The notes: generated from the letters alone by a model not told the origin. Shown: positions 11,901-21,805, counted from the first letter of the stretch. The stretch: 64,000 nt of DNA from Tuctoria greenei (GCA_036927565.1 JAYESD010000001.1:109721110-109785109), one strand, 5' to 3'. Numbers and translations: made by a program.

Positions 11901-12593
11901 CCTCGGGCTAGGGACCTTATTGGCCTTAACATAAGCATTCATTTCACTCTTCCAGCATCGAAACTTCTTGCCGCAAGGGACCAATGTTGCTTTCTTTACA
12001 GCTTCTTCTGTGCCTTTCGGGAACTTGAATTTTTTCTTTATCCTTTCCCACAACTCATTCTTGGTCCGCTCGGGTAATTTCCAGCAATTCTCGGATGTGA
12101 TCGGGACAACCTCCCTAACAAGAAAACCGCATGCATTACGGTACTTGGTAACTGAATCCAGTGGTTCTTGGGGAAGCCCACCTGGACCAACCCTTGTTAT
12201 GTACATGATGCGGTCCAATGGACCCTTATTGGGACCTCGTTGCCCTCGTTTTCGCTTGAGTGAAGTTGAGGCTTCATCCATTGGAGAACCTTCTGCGGTT
12301 TTAGGAGCCGATGTCACCTCATTGTCTTCGCGATTAATCTAGGTAGAAAAAAATTATAAGACTTCGTATACTTGACAACCAACATTAACTTAAACTGCTG
12401 AAGTTAAGATTCGTGATCCATACCTCATTGGCAGGATCATATTCCGGGTCTAGATCCACTGAAGTCTTTTTAATTTTTATATTCGTAAAAGGATCCGATG
12501 GACTGTGATAGGAGCCTGAACTGCTGGAGTCGTAAACTCCATATTGTCTTCTTTATTGTTACTACCAGGACCAGTCTTCCTAGGGCTTTCCAT
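8916..12593 (-). pseudogene. Transposase_24 / DUF8039 / Ulp1-protease gene of CACTA-1 (copy A), multi-exon, broken
   Basis: Exons read right to left. A candidate first exon starts at 12,593 and ends at a GT donor near 12,423 (its frame switches inside). The next spans 12,340-11,350 with 'KRKRGQRGPNKG', 'GFLVREVVPITSENCWKLP' and a Transposase_24-like region. Then come a DUF8039-like segment ('RAGNKTKQVVTAMAKP', 'INQLILWHRRDI'), a Gln-rich linker, 10,635-10,135 ('QLRRMHEWYI'), and Ulp1 cysteine-protease pieces. Catalytic His is in 'SNHYIMIFIKP', Asp in 'VLDSADF', Gln/Cys in 'CPKQPAGSVLCGYYVC'; the last exon is 9,131-8,916. Copy A lesions: a 1-bp deletion near 11,890, a stop near 11,352, a 23-bp net deletion near 9,488 in the Cys exon, and stops near 10,668. 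Such proteins are standard second genes of grass CACTAs; their exact role is unsettled. Confidence 0.8.
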
Positions 12594-13139
12594 GCTAGAA
12601 CTAATAAGACAAAAAATCTAATAAATGGCATAGTAACTCTACATGAAGTGTTGCATGAAGAAAAAGATGGAAGCATTCTAGGATTTGATAAGGCATTCTA
12701 GGGTTTAAGGTGACTGACCAAAAGGTTCCTATACATTGCGAGGGTGACAAGCATGTTAAAGTTGCTCACCAGCAATGGAAATTTTATCTTCTTATTCTAA
12801 ATGGGCTAGCTTCGTTCAAAGTGGCAACCACGTTCTTGAGGTTTACTAGGCGGCGCCTAGCTCTGGACCTATAACTGATCAAGCAAGGGACAAAAAGCAA
12901 ATCCTCCAGCCTTTTTCTAGTATCAAGAATCGCAAAGTGTAGCACTTGGATTTGGGTGGTGAGGTGAGGCGAGGTGAGGTAGCTGCAGGCGAGAAGAGAC
13001 ACTCTTTTTCAGCGATGAGGGCGTACCTGGAAGTGACTAGGGCGAAGCTCGGTGGCGACGGCGAAGCTCGGCGGCGACGGCGAAGCTCGGCGGCCTACCT
13101 GGAAGTGACGAGGGCGAACACTTGGTTGCCGAGGGTATA
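12594..13139. other. Region upstream of the Ulp1-type gene
   Basis: There is no convincing gene. A triplicated 'gaagctcggcggcgacggc' block lies at about 13,047-13,090, with direct repeats of 'acctggaagtgac' at 13,026 and 13,100. It probably holds the promoter and leader of the minus-strand Ulp1-type gene. Confidence 0.4.
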
Positions 13140-13325
13140 TATAAACTCCAATTTTCTCAGGCAGATTTTAAGTACCGACCGTCTGAGAAGATGGTTACCT
13201 CAGGCGGGTTTTACTTACCAACCGCTTGAGAAGATAAAATTATCTTAGGCGGTTGGTTAGTAACATCCGAGATAAACATCTTCTCAGACGGTTAGTAAGT
13301 ACCAACCGTCTATGAAGATATTTAC
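13140..13325. repeat. Dense array of inverted 'aaccgtctgagaag' motifs
   Basis: Alternating copies of 'ctcaggcggtttttactta'-type and 'aaccgtctgagaagat'-type motifs sit head to head within 180 bp. This is the pattern of a CACTA subterminal region, but of a different motif class from the cgtggca/gcaacga arrays of CACTA-1. It recurs as single units in the 0.79-kb repeats to the right. The copy B equivalent is 61,880-62,050. Confidence 0.6.
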
Positions 13326-13861
13326 TTATTCTTAATTAATATTCTTGATGAAATGTGGGTCCTTTAAAAAGGCAAAATTCCACTTTCTTGTAATATTATT
13401 GATATGTAAAGGTTACCATTAAATTTCACTTCATAAATCATTTGAAATTGGTCAGAACATAAAAAACATACAACAAATGCTATTTTTCATTTTTCTACCT
13501 TGATGAATATAATGTTTTTTTCATTTATTTTTTCAGTGGACATATTTACTCATCATACCAACCTCTATGAATTTTTTCAGATTTTTTTAAATTTTTTTGA
13601 ATCAATGTGTGTTCATAATTTGATGAATGCCTACATAAAGACCCCTCACCAACCTCCTGTGAAGATGTGTCGACGACCGTGCACAACCTTTCTTTTCCCT
13701 GAGGCGCGACCTTTCAATGCGTGGTAAACCAACTGCTCCATCTTCCACCCCGCGTGGCCTTAAAGACGCGCTATCACCCGTTAGTTCTCCACAAGCGCGT
13801 CACTCACTTTGAATCCTCTTCTTTTCTTCGTCTTCCTCCACTCCGACGACCCAACACCACT

Positions 13862-14254
13862 ATGGCCGACCTTCCGCTGCCAAGCCCTCCGAAGGAGCCA
13901 CCTTGCAAGAAACTATGTTGCAGCTCCCCTGAGAGGTTCAACACCCGGCAGCGCCTCCTCATGGCACGAGAGGCGTACAACAATACGTCTCGCGCCATGA
14001 GTGCCTTGGGGTTGGGTACCCTTCCAGAGTATACTGGAATGGGTACCATCGGCCACTACCTCTACGCCCTCACAGGGGTGGATGATCGTCTCGACATTCT
14101 GTTCGCGACGATGGCCCAGGTTCTTGGCCCCGAGGGGCAGCAGAACGCTGGTGGAGGCGACGGCTAGCAACCTCGGGGTTGCACCGCCGGTGCAGCCGGT
14201 GCAACCGGCCCCTATTGCACCGGCGTCGGAGGACGAGGAGGAGGAAGAGGAGTA
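13862..14254 (+). pseudogene. P3: acidic-tail family member (copy A, frameshifted)
   Basis: It starts at ATG 13,862 (MADLPLPSPPKEPPCKK), like P2. It continues with 'REAYNNTSRAMSALGLGT', 'LPEYTGMGTIGHYLYAL' and 'VDDRLDILFATMAQVLG'. One extra base near 14,137 shifts the frame and brings a stop at about 14,165; the original tail, rich in Pro/Val then Asp/Glu, continues in the next frame to 14,254. Copy B (62,590-62,982) lacks the extra base and is open for 130 codons, so the frameshift arose after duplication. Its orientation is opposite to P1 and P2. Confidence 0.7.
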
Positions 14255-14499
14255 GAAGTAGGAGTAGGATTTAAATAGTTTTTCTTTGTTGTTTTTAGTT
14301 GCTTCTGTTTTCTAAATATTGTTAATGAATGAAATCTATCTTTGTTCATCTATATGACTAAATATTACTTGTGTATCTTGTGTTCTTTTGTTAGATGCGT
14401 GATTGAATATTGTTAATTAATGAGTATCTTGTGTGTTCTTCAACTGTGTGAATGAATGAATGTGTAGTGTGTTCATCGTGTTCCTCAGACTCGGGTATC
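14255..14499. other. Downstream region of P3
   Basis: AT-rich; contains 'aatgaatgaaatctatc' and near-repeats of 'gttaatgaatga' at about 14,322, 14,410 and 14,449. It is probably the 3' UTR of P3; there is no separate gene. Confidence 0.4.
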
Positions 14500-17022
14500 A
14501 TAAGGTAATTATCTTAGGCGGTTGGTAGTTCAAACTCGTCTGAGAAGAGGATTATCTCAGGTGGTTGGTAAGTAATACTCGACTGAGATAAACATCTCAG
14601 AAGGTTATTAAGTACCAACCGACTGTGAAGATATTTACTTCTTCTTAATTAATATTCTTGATTAAATGTGGGTCCTTTAAAAAAGGCAAAATTCCACTTT
14701 CTTGTAATATTATTGATAAGTAAAGGTTACCATTAAATTTCACTTCATAAATCTTTTGAAATCGGTCAGAACATAAAAAACATACAACAAATGATATTTT
14801 TCATTTTTCTATCTTGATGAATATAATGCCTTTTTCATTTATTTTTTCAGTGGACATTTTTACTCATCATACCAACCTCTATGATTTTTTCAGATTTTTT
14901 TAAATTTTTTTGAATCAATGTGTTTTCATAATTTGATGAATGCCTCATATGTATATGAGCATTTAGTTAGAATGATGGATAATTTGAAGTTTGACATGTT
15001 GGAATGCTTTAAAAAAAATTAAAAAAATTCATACATTTATAAATGTTACAAATATGTTCATACAAACAAATTTGAGTGAAGGATCGTTTTTTTACGAGAT
15101 ACACAAACGTGAATATATGTGAGTAGAAATTAATTTGATATTTACCAAAACATTACAATGTCAGCTATACAAGTTTTAATATTTTTTGTAAAGATGGTAG
15201 ATGTTAATTTTATACAAATGTAGAAGAAAGAATCATATAATTTGGACACAATTTGCAGAATCTAAACATATTTGAGTATTTATATTGGAATCTAAATAAG
15301 AAAGAAGCAAAGGATAAGGAAACTGAAGAACAGTATTGGGCATTATCTCAGACGGTTGGTAAGTGATACCCGACGGAGATAAACATCTTCTCAGAAGGTT
15401 ATTAAGTATCAACCGCCTGTGAAGATATTTACTTCTTCTTAATTAATATTCTTGATTAAATGTGGGTCCTTTAAAAAGGCAAAATTCCACTTTCTTGTAA
15501 TATTATTGATAAGTAAATGTTACTATTAAATTTCACTTCATAAATCATTTGAAATCGGCCAGAACATAAAAAACATACAACAAATGATATTTTTCATTTT
15601 TCTATCTTGATGAATATAATGCCTTTTTCATTTATTTTTTCAGTGGACATTTTTACTCATCATACCAACCTCTATGAATTTTTTCAGATTTTTTAAATTT
15701 TTTTTGAATCAATGTGTGTTCATAAATTGATGAATGCCTCATATGTATATGAGCATTTAGTTAGAATGATGGATAATTTGAAGTTTGACATGTTGGAATG
15801 CTTTTAAAAAATTAACAAAATTCATACATGTATAAATGATACAAATATGTCCATACAAACAAATTTGAGTGAAGGATCCTTTTTTTTACGAGATACACAA
15901 ATGTGAATAATATGTGAGTAAAAGTTAATTTGATATTTACCAAAACATTACAATGTCAGCTATACAAGTTTTAAAATTTTTTGTTCAGGTGGTAGATGTT
16001 AATTTTATACAAATGTAGAAGAAAGAATCATATAATTTGGACACAATTTGCAGAATCTAAATATGTTTAAGTATTTATATTGGAATCTAAATAAAAAAGA
16101 AGCAAGGGATATGGAAACTGAAGAACAGTATCGGGCATTATCTCAGACGGTTGGTAAGTAATACCCGACTGAGATAAACATCTTCTCAGAAGGTTATTAA
16201 GTGCCAACCGCCTGTGAAGATATTTACTTCTTCTTAATTAATATTCTTGATTAAATGTGGGTCCTTTAAAAAGGCAAAATTCCACTTTCTTGTAATATTA
16301 TTGATAAGTAAAGGTTACCATTAAATTTCACTTCATAAATCTTTTGAAATCGGTCAGAACATAAAAACATACAAAAATGATATTTTTCATTTCTCTATCT
16401 TGATGAATATAATGCTCTTTTCAATTATTTTTTCAGTGGACATTTTTACTCATCATACCAACCTCTATGAATTTTTTCAGATTTTTTTAAATTTTTTTGA
16501 ATCAATGTGTGTTCGTAATTTGATGAATGCCTCATATGTATATGAGAATTTAGTTAGAATGATGGATAATTTGAAGTTTGACATGTTGGAATGCTTTTAA
16601 AATAAATTAACAAAATTCATACATGTATAAATGATACAAATATGTTCATACAAACAAATTTGAGTGAAGGATCTTTTTTTATGGGATACACAAATGTGAA
16701 TAATATGTGAGTAGAAATTAATTTGATATTTACCAAAACATTACAATGTCAGCTATACAAGTTTTAAAAATTTTTGTTAAGGAGGTAGATGTTAATTTTA
16801 TACAAATGTAGAAGAAAGAATCATATAATTTGGACACAATTTGCAGAATCTAAACATGTTTGAGTATTTATATTGGAATCTAAATAAAAAAGAAGCAAGG
16901 GATAAGGAAACTGAAGAACAGTATCGGGTATTATCTCAGGTGGTTGGTAAGTAATACCCGCCTGAGATAAAAATCTTCTCAGAAGGTTATTAAGTACCAA
17001 CCGCCTGTGAAGATATTTACTT
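14500..17022. repeat. Tandem repeat of ~0.79 kb, about 3.2 units
   Basis: The block beginning 'atctcaggcggttggtaag' recurs near 14,548, 15,345, 16,138 and 16,932, a period of about 793-797 bp. Each full unit holds the inverted cggttggtaagt/accaaccgcctgtgaag pair, 'atgtgggtcctttaaaaa', an AT-rich stretch with 'tgaatgcctcatatgtatat' and 'catacaaacaaatttgag'. A related first half, without the array spacing, follows the cluster at 13,240-13,640, so P3 sits between diverged units. The last unit is cut at 17,022 by a Stowaway-like end ('gggacggggggagta'). Small frames inside (for example 16,400-16,600) repeat with the unit and are not genes. Confidence 0.85.
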
Positions 17023-17038
17023 GGGACGGGGGGAGTAT

Positions 17039-17141
17039 AAGATGGTCACCCGCGCTATCGTCTTTTCCGCACAACCGTTCCAACATCCTCTCTTCTCTCC
17101 ACAAAACCTAGCTGCGGCTAGTATACAACAAATGCTTTCGA
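17039..17141. other. Leader of P4 left of the nested TIR element
   Basis: Sequence with 'caacatcctctcttctctcc' and 'acaaaacctagctgcggcta' ends where the TIR element begins. By position it is the 5' leader of P4, separated from it by the insertion. The P4 start codon is not visible. Confidence 0.35.
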
Positions 17142-17381
17142 GCTCGAGCATAAACCTGGTAATGGGCTCATAACCGGCCTAAAACCGAAACCAAACCCTT
17201 ATATTTCCATAAAAAGCCCAACCCAAACCACTCCATCTATATATTTTTCTAAACCAAACCAAACTAAACCAAACCATCAAACCAGCCCAACCCAAACCCC
17301 AGAACCGGTTTAAACCCATTTATATAACTGTTTCAGCCCACGATCTCAGCCCGCTCCATCCCAGTCTGTCCAGTACCCATC

Positions 17382-17415
<34 letters not shown>

Positions 17416-18302
17416 CCCCGCCGTCGGTGCTTCCATGGCAGCGACATCCTCCAGATCTTGGTCCGTTGCGGCGCCCCACCTCCCTCCCCCCGTCACCGTC
17501 GGTTCTTCCGTGGCAGTGACTCCCTCCAGCTCTTGGTCTGTGGCGGCGCCTCCCTGCCGACCCCAACCCCAGCGACGTTTCCCACGCCCCTTCCTCGTCC
17601 ATGGCGTCCCCACCCGGCCCGGTGATGGGTTCCACGTCCTGCTCTTCTTCTATGACACGGTGTGGCCTTCGTGGAGAAGCTCTCCCTCCGACGGCGACGT
17701 GCTATGTGGTCCATGGTGGCGCCACCCCCACACCGACGGTTCCGTCCGCGACGCAGCCCTGTGACAATCCTGTGTGGCCAAAGTCTGCGCGGTGGAGGCA
17801 GCGGAGGCAGAGCCCGGAGTCGAGGGGGAAGCCGACGGAGGCGTCGGAGAGGACTCCCGTAGCACAGATCGCGTCAGCGGTCGACTGGAGCAGCCATATC
17901 AGGCTGAGCGACGACCGCGCTTCCAGATCTGACGAGGGGGTGGGGGGAGCGCTCGGTGGCAGCGCAGATCTGATAGGAGGGACACCAACTCGGCTCAGAT
18001 CTCGTCGATGATGGCCACAACTAGGCGCTCTGCCATGGCGGGGTGGCCGGCGGTGCTTTTCCCCAGCTCGCTCCTCCAGAACCATCCGATGCGACCACAG
18101 TGGAAGACCGGTTTTCAATTGTTATTACCCAAACCGTTTGGAACCATTTGAAACCAAAACCAAACTGTTTCTGTTGAAAAACCAACCCAAACCAAACCAT
18201 TAGGTCCATTTAACCATTTTAACCCAATCCAATTTCAACCAAAAGAGGAACCAATCCACTCAAACCGGTTTCAAACCAAACCGTTACCAGGTTTACTCGA
18301 GC
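17142..18302. mobile_element. TIR element of ~1.16 kb with GC-rich cargo, nested at the start of P4
   Basis: The left end 'gctcgagcataaacctggta' (17,142) and the right end, 'taccaggtttactcgagc' (to 18,302), are inverted repeats with a 2-base difference. Next to each end is a stretch of repeated aaccaaacc-type motifs (17,180-17,320 and 18,125-18,290), as in subterminal regions. The centre (17,335-18,110) is abruptly GC-rich with several overlapping frames, which suggests a captured fragment of a GC-rich gene or CpG-rich leader; I could not name it. No clear target duplication was found, so the superfamily is open. Confidence 0.6.
17384..17414. repeat. Poly(C) run of 31 bases
   Basis: An uninterrupted C tract at the AT-to-GC boundary inside the TIR element; G-rich on the other strand. 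The length may be affected by sequencing error. Confidence 0.9.
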
Positions 18303-18714
18303 AACCCTCCGCCACCGAGCCCGCCGAGGCACCCGGCCGCCGGTAAGCGGCCGCGGCTGGACCCCCCCCCCCCCCTCGCCGCCGCGCGTGAAGGATACCC
18401 TCCTGTTCAACATGGCCCGAGGTGTATTTACGGATACATCTCACTCCATGGAACGCCTTGGGCTCGGTACCCTTCCACAAAGTACTAGAATGGACACCAC
18501 GGGCCACTATGTCTTTGGCCTCTCGCACGTGGCCTCTCGTCTCGACTCCCTCTGGGAGATGATGGCGGCCGAGCTTGGCGTCGCGGGTCGTTGCAACCTC
18601 GTTGTGGTGGCGGCCTTGAGACTGGGTCACCTTCCGCCGCCGGAGCCCGAGGCGCTAGAGGAGGGTCAGGAGCCTGAGGACCCACCCGAGGAGGAGGAGG
18701 TGGAGGCTGAGTAG
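18303..18714 (+). pseudogene. P4: acidic-tail family member, start removed by a nested insertion
   Basis: Immediately after the TIR element one frame encodes 'PPPPSPPRHPAAGKRPRL', matching the starts of P2 and P3. A C run at about 18,362-18,375 then shifts the frame, and from 18,388 it continues with 'RGVFTDTSHSMERLGLGT', 'LPQSTRMDTTGHYVFGL' and 'VASRLDSLWEMMAAELG', ending in a Pro/Glu-rich tail with a stop at 18,712. The core is as in P1-P3 but clearly diverged. The TIR element separates it from its leader and start codon. It is not covered by copy B within this window. Confidence 0.65.
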
Positions 18715-18835
18715 AGTAGTATTTAGGTGCTTTCTTTTCATGTTTTTAGTTGTAGTTTTTCGTTTCATGTTTTTAGTTGTAGTTTTTCGTTTCATGGTTT
18801 TAGTTGTAGTTTATCTTTTCTTGTGTTTGTAATAT

Positions 18836-18922
18836 ACTCCCTCCATCCAAAGCGACAAGTATTTTGGGACGGAGATACTCCCTCCATCGAAAGGGACAAG
18901 TATTTTGGGACGGAGGGAGTAA
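18836..18922. repeat. Two tandem miniature Stowaway-like elements
   Basis: Two adjacent units of about 43 bp each start 'ctccctccat' and end 'ttttgggacggag', i.e. both ends of a Stowaway MITE with nearly all the interior missing. They are flanked by TA-type sequence ('tatactccctcc', 'gggagtaatg'). Confidence 0.65.
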
Positions 18923-19436
18923 TGTTTTTAAGTTAAATGTACTTGGTGTTCTTGTTCATGGATGTACTATCTGTGCAAAATTAGTTCGATTTTTCCGATC
19001 GCCAAACCCTCCTTGTCCCCAAACCGGTGGAGTTGCCAGGAGATCGCCCGCAGCGGGGCCCACAAAGCGGTCTGTAAAGTAGTAGTAACAGGAAAATGCA
19101 ACAGGCCGGTAGCTAGGACTGGAAAGAAAAAAGTGAAGACAATACGAGGAAGAAAACGTAACACATGAGCTAGGACACTTTGGTAGCCATACTAAAAGAG
19201 CTGCTTATCCGCCTCATCCACTTCCCCACGCCGCCAGTAGAATCTCTTCGGCCGTGGGAAGGTGTCCCCCGAAGAGTTCGAGGACACCAAGGAGTGTCCG
19301 TCAAAAGAGTCGCCTGATGACGAGGAGGCCGGGGAGTTGGGGTGGACCGACAGCGTATAGTCGAGGTAGTGATCCAGGTGGATGATGAGCTCCATTGTGA
19401 AGCCGCCAGGCCAGACCACTGCGGCATGGTTGAAAG
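18923..19436. other. Unassigned sequence between P4 and the TNP2 remnant
   Basis: On the minus strand a frame at 19,170-19,481 and a second at 19,192-19,419 ('FTMELIIHLDHYLDYTL', Ser-rich) could be a captured coding fragment. I cannot match it to a family, so I call no gene. Confidence 0.3.
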
Positions 19437-19921
19437 GTCTTCTGGTTGAAATATGGACGAAAGCATTATTACATGGGTCATCGTCGTTTTCTACCTCAGG
19501 ATCACAGATGGCGTCGAAACAAAGGTTCTTTCAACAACAAGGCAGAGAATAGAGAGGCTCCCACATCACTCTCTGGTGACGAAGTACTCCAACAATATGA
19601 GTTTTTTCATCAAGTGAGTTTTGGACTGACGAATAATAAGAGAAAGCACACCGAGGAAAATAGATGGCATAATTGGAAGAAGAAAAGTATATTTTTCGAC
19701 CTCCCTTATTGGAAGACATTGCTAATAAGGTATAACTTGGATGTCATGCACATTGAGAAAAACATTTGTGATATCATATTGGGGACAACGTCAGGTGATC
19801 GGTTTGAGGTAGATGGAGTTGCATCAGAAAATGAAGACGACGACGACGACGACGATACATATACCAATGATGGTCATGTAGCTCCATTGTGGGGGGACGA
19901 CAGCGAAGATGATGATTTTTA
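19437..19921 (+). pseudogene. TNP2 transposase remnant of CACTA-1 with internal deletion
   Basis: The open frame contains 'RFLPQDHRWRRNKGSFN', 'ENRWHNWKKKSIFFDLPYW' and 'YNLDVMHIEKNICDIILG', nearly identical to the middle of TNP2 in CACTA-2 (33,888-34,215). Directly after ILG it jumps to the acidic C-terminal end ('TSGDRFEVDGVASENE' to DDSEDDDF), which in CACTA-2 lies at 35,988-36,119. About 1.77 kb is missing, with the bases GACA shared at the joint. The N-terminal half is also absent; similarity begins at 'cttctggttgaaata'. The fused frame is open, but it lacks most of the Transposase_21 region. Confidence 0.85.
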
Positions 19922-20608
19922 GTATAATTAAGTACATGACATGTAGCTCCACAATGAATTCATCCGTCCGAACCCGACATTTATTTTTCAGTTATTTATA
20001 TTTGCTACCCGAAAAGTACCTGATACCCGATATTTTGGTCTTTTCAGTTCCGGTCTCAATTTTATCGGTTTCGGTTTTTCGGTCTCGGTTTATTTGCCCA
20101 CCCCTAATTTACGTAGTAGTAGCATATATATGGGATATACATATTTCTCCTGCATGTTTTTTTGCAAAACTATTTAGTGATATATCCTATGTGCATATTA
20201 CATATGTAAAACTAATGTAAAGTATAAAATTTTTCAAAGGGAAGTCTTAGGTTTCATCAAATCTATCTTTCAGATTTACACAATTTTGATTTGTTTTAAC
20301 AATACAAGAATTGTACTTTTAGATTCACCATGAAAATATTTCCATAATATACAATCTAGTACTACATGTTATTGAAGTTAATAAATTCCATATAAATCAT
20401 TTGTCAAAGGTAATTAGTTCGACCAAATCAGAAATAGAGTTGAGTTGGGGCGGAGGAAGTATTATACGTTGTTGTTTGCCGCATAAAAGGTTTCGTCCTT
20501 CGTTCAAGCCGTAGCCATTTGTACAGGCGGCTGATGCGACCGGGCGCACCGAGCTTACATGCGCGCCAGTCACCGAGGCACCTTAGACGCGCGCAGCGCA
20601 TGCGTTGA
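19922..20608. other. AT-rich non-coding interval
   Basis: The segment around 20,010-20,105, with 'tacctgatacccgatatttt' and 'ggtttcggtttttcggtc' and ending 'tttgcccacccctaa', resembles the end of grass hAT-type elements (reverse complement of a 'taggggtgggcaaa' start), but the other end was not found. A 'gggcggaggaagta' Stowaway-like end lies at about 20,448-20,462. There is no gene. Confidence 0.4.
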
Positions 20609-20718
20609 AATCACCTTTAGTAATGCAGGTGCAGTAACAGTCACTAACATGTGGGTCCGGCTATCCGTGGGGCCCACATGTCAGTGACTGTTACTGCACC
20701 TGCAGTACTGCAGAGGTT
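20609..20718. repeat. Foldback hairpin related to the one at 8,181
   Basis: Left-arm pieces 'gcaggtgcagtaacagtcac' and 'aacatgtgggtcc' pair with right-arm 'ggcccacatgtcagtgactg' and 'ttactgcacctgcagtactg'. The loop is about 13 bases. It shares arm motifs with 8,181-8,291, showing a small family inside CACTA-1. Confidence 0.8.
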
Positions 20719-20908
20719 ATGCATCCCGCATGCACATCTTTGAATTCAATTGGAACCGCTCCACGTCCCATCACCGCTTTACCGTGAAACACAGTGGATG
20801 GTCTTAAAGGTAGGCCTGGCTCAAGGCCTAGGCGGGCGAAAATAAATTTTCTGCGGCCCTACTGCACAACGTCGCCTGCCGTGCCCCCGGCTCCACCGTC
20901 GGCCCGCC

Positions 20909-21012
20909 ACTCGAGAACGGATCTAGGAGAAGGCTCATCGCCCATAGTGGTCGTGTAGCTTCCGTCCCCTCGATCCGTAGGCGATGAGCCTTCTCCTCAT
21001 CCGTTCTCGAGT
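20909..21012. repeat. Inverted repeat with 33-bp arms
   Basis: 'actcgagaacggat' and 'ggagaaggctcatcgcc' on the left are mirrored by 'ggcgatgagccttctcc' and 'atccgttctcgagt' on the right, with a spacer of about 37 bp. It lies just before the Mei2-like fragment. Confidence 0.8.
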
Positions 21013-21175
21013 TCGCGGCAGCCACGACGCCGCTTCTACCCTGCTTCTGGACTGAGGATGCTGATGATCCGCAACATACTTTTAAATCTGCTTGCTGGTA
21101 GCTGTTGTTGATGCGTTAATACATGACTGATACTTAAGCTCCGGTCTTTTAGTGATTGATACTTAACCTCGTTTG

Positions 21176-21710
21176 TTGCATTTTCCAAGGTCTGAGGCCA
21201 ACAAGGGCTACTGCTTTGTCAACGTCACGTCGCCAGATGCGGCGTTCTGGCTGTGGACGAAGCACCTACATGGCTTCTGTTGGAAGGTGAACGACTTGCG
21301 GAAGATGTGCGAGGTCGACTACGCCAACATCCAGGTACGTCGCCATCCGCTGCCACCATTCTCCATTGCGCCGCAACTGCATGGTGTTCACCTGCCGCTG
21401 CTCGTCATCCTTTTGTTGGGTCGGGATGCGTTGGTGGCCCATTTCTCCCAGTCATGCTTCGATTGCAAAACCGAGGAGTTCCTGCCAGTGTGGTTCAGCT
21501 CGCCGCGAAAGGTGAACGACTCGCGGAAGATGTGTGATGTGGACTACGCCAACATCCAGGTACATCACCGTCTGCTACCACCGTTTTCCATTGCGCCGCC
21601 ACTGCAACGTGTTCACCTGCCGCTGCTCGTCATCCTTTCGCAGGGTCGGGATGCGTTGGTGGATGCGTCCAGATGGTTGCTCTTGCAGGTATATGGTAAT
21701 TACGTGAGTG
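21176..21710 (+). pseudogene. Captured Mei2-like (RRM_2) gene fragment, with retained introns and partial tandem duplication
   Basis: After an AG acceptor (about 21,188) one frame reads 'NKGYCFVNVTSPDAAFWLW' and 'KVNDLRKMCEVDYANIQ', then a GT donor (about 21,333). This matches the end of the C-terminal RRM (RRM_2, PF04059) of plant Mei2-like/terminal-ear-like RNA-binding proteins. A second exon follows ('GRDALVAHFSQSCFDCKTE', 'EFLPVWFSSPRK'), again as in that family; the AG at its acceptor is lost. Then the part from 'gtgaacgac' to 'gatgcgttggtgga' repeats (about 21,506-21,665), this time with an intact CAG acceptor. Introns are kept, so capture was at the DNA level. Only a small piece of the parent gene is present. 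Confidence 0.7.
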
Positions 21711-21805
21711 TTTGGTCGGGTCATGTGGTTACTCCACGATGCACCCTAAACCCGGTGTTGAGGCCGTGTATTTGTCATTTGTGCGTACACTCTAGTGACA
21801 TGTGA

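Noticed and set aside
17601..18011. 136-codon ORF inside the GC-rich core of the TIR element
   Set aside because: Several overlapping frames of similar length on both strands and no family motif; kept only as possible captured sequence.
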